From: a virus
Virus record (IMG/VR): IMGVR_UViG_3300017724_000054
Location: 1-29,131 of that record
Strand: one strand, 5' to 3'
Length of the DNA stretch: 29,131 bases
The notes beneath the pieces were generated by a model. It was given only the letters and a program-made list of their open reading frames with translations. It was not told where the DNA came from and did no database searches. The translations under genes were made by a program, and so were the position numbers. This document shows positions 1 through 12,100 of the stretch, in pieces; position 1 is the first letter of the stretch; every line of letters begins with the position of its first letter.

Positions 1-80
1 ATAGCAAGTTGTCCTGCTTCATTTGGACGTTTTTCGTCTTCTTGATCCACTATGGCCTCATTGTTTGTTTCTTGTTCCAT
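1..80 (-). CDS. Unidentified late gene, N-terminal fragment (cut by window edge)
   Basis: An ATG at 80-78 opens a frame that runs off the left edge after 26 codons. The visible peptide begins MEQETNNEAIVDQEDEKRP and is very acidic and polar, which fits a flexible N-terminus, but the fragment is too short to name. It lies 31 bases downstream of the stop of the 4525-aa structural gene on the same strand, so it probably belongs to the same late tail operon. Its start is preceded by AAGG (10 bases before the ATG) and a weak late-promoter-like box. The sequence TAAATACAGTATGG across its start is identical to that across the gp25 start. That shared control sequence supports a real gene even though so little coding sequence is visible. 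Confidence 0.6.
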   Translation of the reverse strand, partial: MEQETNNEAIVDQEDEKRPNEAGQLA

Positions 81-84
81 ACTG

Positions 85-92
85 TATTTACC
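85..92 (-). promoter_or_regulatory. Weak T4-type late promoter box (GGTAAATA)
   Basis: On the minus strand the bases read GGTAAATA, matching the last six positions of the T4 late box TATAAATA. The box ends only four bases before the ATG at 80. The flanking bases are identical to those at the gp25 start, which is the main reason to list it. It may instead be a conserved translation-initiation context. Confidence 0.35.
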
Positions 93-111
93 TTACTACT
101 TAACCTGGGTT

Positions 112-3100
112 TTAACTCTTAAGAAATAATACTGCTGCAGTGGTCTGATCTTGCAGTGGAATTCCATTACTTGCAGTATTAGTACCTTGTGCGTACATTA
201 CCTTTGCAGTTACCTGGCTAAACCATACTTCTACGTTAGGATCTGGAGCAACAGTTAATGTTATTTCTGTAAGTGTTGTATCTACGCTTGTTACTGTGTA
301 ATCAGTTTCTGGAACTAACACTGCTCCAGCAACTGTTACTGTGATCGATTCCGCAAGTTCTGTACTGTCTAAACCAGTTGGTACTGTTATGCTTGTTGTA
401 AATCTAGTGGTTGTACCATCACCAACGTTTGTTTTATCAGTTGTTGTTTTTTGTTGATATGTTGCAGGAAGTTGTTCTCCGGGACCAACATCACTTGCAA
501 TAGAGCCTGTACTGTGAGACATTGCACTTGTGCCAGCTACTCCTCTACGCAATCCACTAATTGTGTTGTTGCCTGTATCTCTTGTTCTATATGTAATTCT
601 TTCTGCACCAATCATTACCTGACCAAATATATTTGATCCTAGATTTGGTTCACTGAGTTTGCTTACATTTTGGAAATATATAACATCTGCACTAGCAGTT
701 ACATCTTGTGTAAGTTGAGTTGTGTTTTTAGTGTTCATTCTCAACAACTTTTGATTTCCTAGCATGTCCTGGAAAATTCTAAAATTTAAACTGTTAGGGA
801 CAACTGTGTTTGTTGTCATTGTTACTGCTAACACATCAGCGGCGTTTAAAATACTTCTATCCAAAATTAAAGTTGTTTTATCATTTGCGTCAGTAGATAA
901 ACTGTATTCAGTTTGTTCAATATAGAAACCATTGAGTGTAACCACAAGTCTTTCAGGACTTGTTACTAGTCTACCAAGTGCAAAGTTATTGGTTTGTATA
1001 GTTGTTCCAATTGTTTTATCAAACTCTGCACTATCAAAAGGCACCTCATCAAAAGCGTCGCCAGTTGTAACACCTTCAGTTGTTGGTCCAACAAATACTT
1101 TTGTAAGTATATTTTGTTGAGCAGTATCATTGTAAGTGTAAACTCCAAACTGTGCATTGGCAGCTGCACTCACTCGTAAATCTAACTGATCGCCAAGTAA
1201 AATATAATCTGCTTCAGTTGTTGTGAAAATCTTAATATCACTATTAGCAGGAGGCATACTACCTACAGTAAATTCGATGTATCTATCGCTTGATCCATCC
1301 CATGCACTTAGATTATAATCAACTGCAAGAGTTTGTTTTACATTATCCACATATACTAACGTATCATTGTCAGACACCAATCCTTGGTTGCTAATACCGG
1401 TTGTGCTTATATAATATGGACCAGCACTGGAACCATCGCCTGTGTATTCAATACCTTCTGGTGGACGAAGTCTTTGTCCTTCACGAGTCACAACCATATT
1501 GGCTTGATTTGTACCACCAAGACTGTTGGTTAATGGATCTAAGAAACTTGACCCATCGTAACCTGTGATATACTGTACTAACGGCGTGCTCCATGAATAT
1601 TGTGTTGGTGTAGTTGCACCTAGTGCAACAAACGTAATCCAATCACTTGCACCATATGTGCTGTCAAATGTTATTGCAGTTGCAAAACTACCACTTGCGG
1701 CAAAGGTGTAATCTGTAATTACTGCACCATTTACAAAAATTACCATTTCATGTATTTGTGTAAACACAACAGGAATACTTGCTACATTGCTAACAACATC
1801 TGTGCCAACAATACTTTCTTTGTATATTTGCGAACCACCGCCTATACCATAAACTTTTACTGCAATACTGTTGCCTACTGAACTTGGCATGGTTGCACCA
1901 AGTGTTACAACTTTGTTTACCCAGTCAATAGTATATGCAGTAGGAGGTGTAACAATGCCAGTGGTAATATCTAGCACCTGTATACCAACTGGATGTAACA
2001 TTGCACTGGTAAAGTCTAATGTGGTTCCTGCACCGTTGTACACTACGTTTATTGTAGCAATGTCAAAGCCGTGTCCGTCACTGCTCCAATCACTGCCTGG
2101 ACGAGTGTAAACCTTCAAATCAAGTGTGTCAAATTCACTACCAGGAATTAATTCTTCTGGAGCATGTGAACTATATGTGTCAATAAATCCGCCACCTTCG
2201 ATATTAATATCAGTAGATCTTGTACCTAGGTATGTATCACTGAATTGACTTTCGTATATAACATCAAGTATTCCTGGATCGTATGTTGGTAATCCTTCTG
2301 GACCAATATCTATGTTGTCATATGGATTAATATCAAAATTTCCAACATCAAAACCTGTGTTTTGATTAAAATTTGGTCCTTCGACTTGTACTCCCGGATA
2401 GTCAATTCCAGACATCACTTGTGCTAATTCACGTCCTGGTTCGTTTGGCTCGGGTGTATACAATCCGATTGTTCTGTCTGCACCATCTAATGTAGATGGA
2501 TCAACCACGGTATAGTTGTCTGGATCAAATGCAGTTCCGCTTGTAAAGTTAGCTGTTACTTTGTATACTTGAGGTAAAGAAGCATTAATTACTCCAACAG
2601 TTGGCACAGGAAAACGTACCAATTGATTTGCAGTATATGCAGTATTTGCAGTCCAATCAACAACCTGACTTGTGTATGTTATTCTGTCATATGCTATAGT
2701 GGTTGTAAAATCACGTACTTGTTGTGGTTCCAACACTGTTATCGCAGTAGCACCTGTGCCATTACCACCTGATATTGTCAGTGTTGGTGTTGTTAAATAA
2801 CCACTGCCAGCAGTTACTAAGTTTATTCTTATTACTTCGCCAGCAGTATTAACAGTTGCAGTCATGGTTGCTTGTGTTGTTGCATCACCAGTTACAACCA
2901 CCTGTGGTGCAACTGTATAACCTGATCCTGGTGTAAGAACTGTTACACTCTTCACTACTAATTTATAGTTGTCATACCATTGACTCCATGGAAATGTTTG
3001 CCAAACTGCACTAGTGCTTGGTACTGCACTTAATGATTTTGGATTTTCGCTATCATCTAGTATAGGTGATACAAACTGTCCTCTGAGACTATCGTAGTAA

Positions 3101-6100
3101 GCTGGTAAGTCAAAGTCTGTTATGCTACCGTTGTACGTATCTTCGCCTTCGTAACGCAAGTTAAATTCTCTTACTTGAACATGATAAGGCTTCACTTCGT
3201 TAATATACTCACTAACAAAGTCTTGGTTATCACGTCTGTAAATTGGATATTCAATTAGGTCACGTATTTTATGATTAACATCAATTAAACTTGTTTTGAA
3301 TAACCAATCTGGAGCTGGTTGCTCACTCATTATAAATTCAAATGTAAGTATGAGCAGTTCATTTCTAAATTTTTGTAGATCAGTAGTAAATATTTCTTCG
3401 TTTAGAGCTTTCAGTATTTGTCTTGTTTCAATATTTGGTGCTTGAGAAAAACGTTGTGCATCAAAAACTTCAACATCAAAACCAAAGTTGCCTACACTAT
3501 AATCCCAAACAGTACTATCAATTGCAACAGTACCATCTTCTAAGAAAACTCTTGTCCATTCACTGGTTGTTGTGCTATACTGATATACTTCTTTCTTTCC
3601 AAAACTGTTTGCTTCTACTGTTGCCCAAACTCCATCTGCTACATCAGTTAATGCTAATAAATCACTGTACAATTTTACATCATAAGTGCTGGCATTTGCA
3701 CTACTATAGGTTGTAAAATCTGCGTTTATGCCATTCCAATCTACATAACTCCAGTATAGTTTTGTATCGTAGTTTTGTACTCTTGACAGTAGCAGTGTTT
3801 GTTCTGCTTGTACCGTATAAATTGTCCACAATCCCTCTTGTGTACTATCACTTGCTATAAGATATTTGTAACCCACTGCTACTTGACGTAGGTCTTGATA
3901 TGTAAGTTCAGCGTAGGTTAATAAACGTTTGTCCCATTCTCCACTTGCTGAAGTTGGTTCTGGTTCTTCACTGTTGAGCAATTTAAAACTCTTGCTGTCA
4001 GATATAGGATACAGTTTCATTATCCTATTTGCACGATCCATATAGTTTTCAAGTGCAAGAAATCTGTTAATAAAGAAACTCTGTCTTGGACGAAAACTAA
4101 CACCATACTTGTCTGCAACGCTTAATGTAGCATCTGGTACAAGATTACCAAGGGTGTCTTCACCACAGTAACTATCTAAGAATTTTCTATAAAGGTTACC
4201 ACCTAAGAAACTTTTTGAATTACCAACGGTAATTAAATCATATTCACTGTGAACGTTATCGTTGTTTTCGATCTTGTCAAATTCTACATGTAGTATTGTA
4301 TCTTTTGCTGAAAATAAATTTCTACAATTGTACAAACTTATTGTACTTGGACTAATAGCAGCGGTATATGATATTCCACTTGATCGTGGATTAGAAATAT
4401 ATTGTGCAATGCCGACTGAGCTTAAGGTTTTGTTTGGACTTACTGCTAATAGCCCTTTAACCCAATAGTAATAATAGGTAATAAATGTGCCTGCACTATC
4501 AAGTTCGCTGGTTATTACGTAACTTTCAGTAGTGTAAACTTCGCCTTCGCCTGTGTAATCTGCTGGTGCTACTGTATTTTTAGTCCATTGATAAACGTCT
4601 ACCGATGAACCGTCAAACAACTGTCCCCAACGACGTGCTTTGTATTCAATGGTATCCTGATGATAATCGATAAAACGCACAGTTGATAGGTCCCACCACA
4701 TTTCACCTAGATGAGTAGTGGTCCACTGCGAACCATAGTTGTTTACAGTGCCTGTGTTGTAGGCAGCTGGATCAATACCACCTGTGTAATCAATATTTGC
4801 TTGTGCTGCTCCTAATATTTTACCTTGCAGAGGATCAATGAAATCTAAGTAGCTGGTAACTTCGTTGTTGCCTTTGTTATATGTAAACACACTGTTAAGC
4901 AATGAGGCATTAACTATTGGTTGTTGTGTATAAATTGCTTTCCATGCTGATTCTTTATTAGCGTTTGTTAATTGAGTTACTCTGCCAAAATCACCAGAGC
5001 TATCGTTTAGATCGTCATTTGGTGCACCAACTAATAGTATGCCATCATAATAGTCAACTGCTGAACCAAATTTATCTAGACTTGTCATAGTTGTATCATA
5101 AATCTGTTGACCAAATACAAACTTACCTGGATTTGTAGCACTGCTATTTGCTGAATTCAAGTAATTATAGGTGTAAGCCACTCCTGATTGATCCAATGGA
5201 TCAATAACTGTTGTGCTTCTTGAATCAAAATATGTTGTGTCTGTATCAAATGTTGTTGGTAAACTTGCAGTAGCATCAGGAGCACCAACTACCAATGTAG
5301 TTGCACTGTCATCAATCTTTAAACTAGTACCAAAATGTCCATATACTTGTGCAATTGGCGCTGTAATTGTTTGTGCATATACCCATGGTGTTAATCCAAG
5401 ATCTGCAAATGCTGTTCCTTCTCCAGGAGCTACTTGTAATTTAATAAACTGTTCACCAGCAATAACATTTTCCAATGTAATCTGCAATGAACCGTCAACG
5501 CTTTGTGCAGTTATGTTTGGAAGATTAGCAGTGGCAATATCTGTAACTAAACTAGCAACAGTTGTGCCTGTGAGTGTTACGTAATAGTTGTTGATTCTTA
5601 TTGAGTCAGTTGCAGTCAACACTGGGTTTGCAACAGTTCCAGTAATAGTTCCAAATAATCTATTTTGATTTATCCAACGCTCGACACTCCCGCCTTCCGG
5701 AACAACTGCACTGTCATTTGGCATAGCAATGTATGCACTACAATTTGTTGAACATATATCTACAGTTTGACCAAAGTAATAACTAGCACCGTTTAGTGTC
5801 GAATTAAATTGTTGTATGGTTTTAAAAATGTTTGTTTCAACTTCGATGATGTCACCAATTTGTAATGTTACTGGATTCGCAGTTGTTCCTATGGTAACTA
5901 CACTACCTGCAACACTAAACTGTGCGTCATTTGCATTCCCAGTTGGAGTCAGGAACGTTCCATTAAGTGTAACTGCTATTGGTGCAGTTGGAGTTTCTGT
6001 TACCGTAAAGTTTTGTGTTGTGGTAGAAGCAGTGGTAACTTGAAATCTTTCAACACTTCTATCAATTATATAACTTTCACCAGCAAGCGTATTTGTTCCA

Positions 6101-9100
6101 ATGGTTGCATCAGGTGTACCAACTATTATTTGTCTACCATCTGTAGTAGTTGAAATATCGTAACCAAATTGGTCACTTGCATCAAGTCCTGTTGCAGTAA
6201 AAGTGTTTACAAAATCCCAATGTGTTTTTGCTGATATAAGAACTGTTCCTGTAACTCCACTACCAAGTACAACGTCTGTGCCTACAATAGTATAATCAAA
6301 GAATGGACGTAATAGGACATTGTCATGATACACTGAAAATGAATAAATGTCACTAGCAGTAAACAATGTACTAAAACTAAAGTCTGTAGTTGAAACTGAT
6401 GGAAAATACGTAGCACTCTGTAGTCTAATAATCCGTAACTCATCTCCTTGATTGAGTGCAGTATTAAATGTTATTCTCTGTACTCCACTAACAGTGCTTA
6501 AAGTCCAGTCAACTCCTCCGCCTGCTTGTGGTATATTGTTAACTGTTACACCAATTTGTGTTGTTGCCGTTGCATCACTAGCATTAACAACAATAGTTGG
6601 TTGAATATTAAAAGCAGTAGTCGAACCATCTCCAGTGTATTCTATCTTTTGTGATTGTACTTCAACTTTACTGTAGGCGTATACTTTATTGTCTGCTGGT
6701 GCACTGATGTACATCCAACGTTCATCTGCACTGATTGCTACACTTGTTCCAAATTTGTCTGCATCATTGGTACCGGTGTTAAACAATTGTTGCTGAGTAT
6801 ATGTGCCATCTGCACTGTTTCTGTTGACTGTTAGTGCATAACCTTTGTTGCTATCACTAGCAGGAGCACCTGCTACTGCGTAATCATATTTTCCAACACT
6901 GAGACTTGAGCCAAATCCTGCAAATCCTGTTGTGGTCGGTGCTATAAGTGCAACTTGTATATATGAACCAGAGATATCCTTGCCTAGTGCATATAATCCA
7001 CCTTTACTAGAATTATGTCCAGGTGCCCCAATTAGTAAACCTTGATTTCTTAATCCTTGTGAAACTGTTGTACCATACAAGTCGTTCTCAAGCGGAGTAG
7101 TTGCTTCGAGGTCAGTTGGTGTAGAAAATGGATTGATTTTTTGTAAAACTGTCCATTTGTCATCGCCATTGTTGTCTACCCAGGCTTGATTTCCTGGCAC
7201 AATATTATTTGCAAAACTTAAATTAGCAACATCACTTGCTTGTGCAACACGTACACTTTCAAGAATAAATGCACGACCATCACCTGTTACCGACACTGTT
7301 TCACCAGCAAGACTAAGTGTTAGTGTTATAGTTTTTAACCCCGGAACAGTACCAACAATATAAGCACCATCAACTGACGCACTAAAGTATTTGATTATTA
7401 TTCTATCATTAACAGATAAGCCGTGATTGACATCAAATGTTATAGTACTTGTTTCATTTAGATTGTCAGTAACTGATATCACACTAGCTGGTACCAAATT
7501 GGTTCTAAATATATTCCAATCGTATGAGTTTGCTTTGGCTACCCAAATATTTGTCCCAAGTGATATGGTATCTAAATTAGCAAGTATGTTTGTTAAATCG
7601 TTATAATCAAAAACTTTGATATCAACATCGTCATAGTTTACATAACCAGCTGACGGCAGGCTAACATCTTCTGGAATTGTTGTAACTGTTGGTAAAATAT
7701 TTTTATTTGTAATAGGAAAACTTTGTTTCCAAATATCTTCAACTAATACTGTCTGATTAGCAGTTGATACCTCTTGCGGATCAATAACTGCAATAGTACT
7801 TGGATTACTTAATAATTTACTTTCGTCTGTGCGTAATTCAAAATAACTTCTGTTTGCATTTGCACCATAGATACCACGTTGTATTGCCCAGTTTTCAAAA
7901 ATCTCATACTCTGCTTCTTCTTTGCCAAGATTCGCACTAGTAAAATTTTCTGCAGCAGTGATTGTTCCTTTTGTTCCTAAGAACTGCGAGTACAAGCCAG
8001 CTTGTGAAATATCATCTAGGTTCAAGTTTTGCATGTATTGTCTTGGACGGAATCCAATAAGTCCTAATCCTAGTAGTGTTGAATCCTTCTCAAGATTGGC
8101 AGTGTGTATATCATAATTTTCACGTAGGCTATCTGCTTTGGTTGCAAGGTTAGGCAACAATCCAGTTTGTATTTGTGCATAATCACTCTTGATCCAATCA
8201 GTAAAAACAAATGTTTCACTTGGTGATAGTAATCTTGTTGCACTCCAATATGCATTTTTATAAAGTACAATTTGTCCTTTAGTATAAGAAGTATTTGCTA
8301 CCCATTCTTCTATATTATCTTCATTGAGAATAAAACCTTGTGCATCAAGTGTGCCATTCCAATCAAAAACTGTATTACCATTTAATAATAATCTATTTTG
8401 TCTTGCACCAGTTATTGGTTGATATATCAAATCGTTGAAGATACTAACGTTATCAAATACTATAATATGTTCATATGAAGTAAACCTTGCTGACAACAAA
8501 CTAAATGTTTGATTGTTAACTCCAATTAGTTTCAGTTCGTTACCAAGTCTTTCAACTGCATAATCTTTGCCAAGCAACGGACCAAAGTTTTGGTTTAACA
8601 TTACATCGTTGATATTTTCATTAGCCAGGCTTTCAACAACACTGTTTGGCTTTTCTAATTTTAAAACATTTGCAGCAGGGTTAAGATTGATAATACTTCC
8701 TACAATCCAATCCTGTCCTACCCAGTATAGAAATTCCTTTGCCATTTGTGTCCAGTTAAGAATAACTTGATTCTCTGTGGTATCAAAGGTTAGTCCTTGT
8801 TGTGTTAATAATTGACCGTAACTAACTAAAAAATCAACCACTGCATTTGCAGTTGCAAACACATAACCATAAGGAACTTGAATTACATTTTTTGTAAAAC
8901 TTTCGGCAATACGAACTGTATTTCCATTTACTGTTACGGTACTAAAAGTTCCAGCAATGGTACTTTGTAATATTTCAAAGTAAGGTTTTACTGTTGAATA
9001 ACCCGACACTGACCATCCACCACTGGTTCTTTGAACTGTAACACTTGAATATTGTACTTCAGCAAAACTTGGATTCTGATAGAGAAATAGTTGATAACTT

Positions 9101-12100
9101 TCGTCTGGTAACAACAAACTACTGTTTAAACTGTTTGGTGACGACTTTTCAGAAAATATTTTTAAGTATCCTTGATCACTAAATGCAGCCATTCGATAAC
9201 ACAATCGAATATCCATATTTGCTAGAGTAGCCGTTAGTGCAGTGGTACTATCTAAACCTGTGATTCTATTGTAATCAACAATAAAGTTAATATAACTGTT
9301 TTTGATTGTTCCATTACCATACACGCTTATCACACTTGGATCAATACGGAATCTATCATTATACAAGTATTGGTTGAACTCTGTATTGTATTTCCATAGA
9401 TCTCTGTCAGCAAATAGTGAGAAATATTGTGCAGGTTTTGTTAATGCTAGTAATCGTTGTATTGCGAAAGGGTAGTAACTACTTCGTCTCCAGGCATCCT
9501 CAGTAGGTCCCATGTCTCCTGCTACCCACGATTTTTCAAAGCTGTCTACATCGTAACTGCCAACAATACTATCAATTGGCGGTACTAGATTTCCTTGTGA
9601 ATCAGTTGGGATACATTGTAATAACTCAGGACGAATATACTGTTTTCTTATCACATTTCCAGTTGGGTAAGCAACAATACCTTGTGCCATGTCATTCCAT
9701 AGAACAGTATTACCTGATGTGTATGGAGCTGGTCCGTAAGTTGTTTGCCACCAAGTTGGCTCTACACTGAGTCCTACCATTTCCCATGGACGAGTGTGAG
9801 GGGAATCAGTATCATAAAGATCAAAATATATACCTCTCCAGAAACCTAATAGAGGAACATCAGATAATCTGTTTTCACTTTGACTATAATTCCAAGTAAA
9901 TGCGTTGTCTTTAATATAAGTTTGATTTTTATAAGGAACACGATTCTCACCAACCCACGATAAGAAACTAACATTTAATATATTGTTAACTTCAGTAAGA
10001 GTGTAATCAGTTGTTCTGAACTGTCCTGGGATAACATCAACTGCTTGAAGGGGTGGATCGTATCTTTCAACTTCATTTATTTTGATGTTATTGAAAATTC
10101 TTTTTTCAAATTCTAATAAAACATCATTTCTAAAATCACCGTTTTCAAATGCTACAGTTAAACTACCATCATGTCCTTGTATGACATTTGTTGGTGTTAC
10201 ATAGGTATTGTCTAAGAATTCTTGCGGACGATATATGCTATATAATCCCATCATACTAGGAGTTGCTGGTACATAACTTCCGTAAGTTGTAGAATATTCG
10301 TTAATGGTAATTATGTCACCAATGCTAAGTGTTATCTTTGTACTATTGATTGTAATTCTTGGACCATCGGTTGCTACAGTGTATTCGTGTCCGTCTCCAA
10401 CAAGTATAGTTTGTATACCAGTGCTCTTAGGAGTATAATATACTAATATACCTTTGTAGTTTGCAGAGGTTAAGTCATAACTGTTAAGAGTATCAAATAC
10501 ATAGGTTGTAATTGGTGTTATTGTGTATGTTGTAGTTTCAAAGGTGTTACCACTTGGAATTGCATCTGTCCAATAAAAAGGACTAGATTCGGTTTTTCCT
10601 GCATTAATTCCCAATAGCGTAGCATCAAGTATCTGTGCAGTAGTTTTTCCTGACCAATCATTGTTTGCAACATAATCTAAAATCTTGTTTTTAGTCTTGT
10701 TATATTCTGAACTATTAAATTCTATAGCACGGAAAAATTCGTAGTCTCTGCCATTAATGAAATTTGTCATCATAGTAACTGGCGCACTTTGTTGTAGTAT
10801 TAGATCTCCATAAGGAACAACATTACCTAAATCTCTTACGTTATTGTTACCGTGTATTTTACCTTCGAAGTTTTCTAAATTTTGACAAATACTTTCATAA
10901 TGTGTACGCACTGTACCTAGTGTAAAGTCCTTGCTATTTTCATTCATAGCATTTGATTCTAGGTTTGATGGAATAGTATAAAATGCAATGCTGCTCGGAC
11001 TGTTGCTGAGCACTTGAGCTTCAACTATAGCACCAGTAACCGGTACTGTATCAGGTTGTCCTAATACATTAGGGTTGAAAGTAATTACTGTTACATTATC
11101 ACTATTGGTTGCATATGTGTAAGTGTTTGGAAGAACAAACTGTCCTTCGACAAATACCTTAACTGGAATTTTTGATGTATCACTTAGTACTTCAATATCC
11201 AATACCAAGGGAGCTCCATTATAATCAAAATTGAAACTCTGTCGTTGTGTGTTTGTTTCAAATGATGTTTGCCATCCAAGTAACTTATCAAATGTGCTTA
11301 TAGTATTATACTGTCTAACTGTTCCTGTGTCAATGTTTTTTGTAACGCTAACTGTTCCGTTGACATATACAAATGTGTCGACATATAAATTGTTGTCAAA
11401 AACAATATCACCAACATTGGCAATAGTTAGATATTTTAAAGGCTGGTCAATTATGCTATCAGTGGTGCCTGTCCCAACTGCATAACTAAAAAGTTTAGTT
11501 CCAGCAAAAGTTGTACTTGGATAAACTGTTGTATTGCTAAAACTATAACCACTGCTATCAAATATATCAAATAGTGGTGCTTGATTCACACCAGTTTTTT
11601 GCTGTCCTAATATCCAAGTTGTTCCGTTGAACCAATAAGATTTTCCTTGAAGTGTAATACCTGATGTTACTATAACATTTGTATTGGTTGGAATATCAGG
11701 TGTTGTCAAACTTGCTGGTTGCAAGTCTATAACATCAACACTACTATCGCCAAAATCTACAAAACTCACTGTGTAAATCTTATTACGCACTTCTGCATCA
11801 AGATCGTTTGCAAAAATTACTCTTGATCCAGCAACAAAATCATAACCATCCACACTGTAACCAATTGTGCCGTTAATGTTCGAAAATGCATCTGTTTCTG
11901 TGAAGTCAATGATATCTACTGCAGGTGTTGCAAGTGTTCCATAATTAAAAAGTTTTAGACTTTTTCTGAATTCAAGTATTGGACGTTTAGCACGATTATC
12001 ATTGTTGATTACTAGGGGAATATTATTATAGATAGCAGTTGCTTCGAGCACACCAATATGAAACCATCTATTACCTCTGCTCCAAGCATTTTGATCTATA

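Noticed and set aside
5213-5584. Plus-strand open frame of 123 codons opposite the giant gene
   Set aside because: Composition (many V, S, A, C) matches a reverse-strand shadow of threonine/asparagine-rich coding sequence; no promoter or ribosome site.
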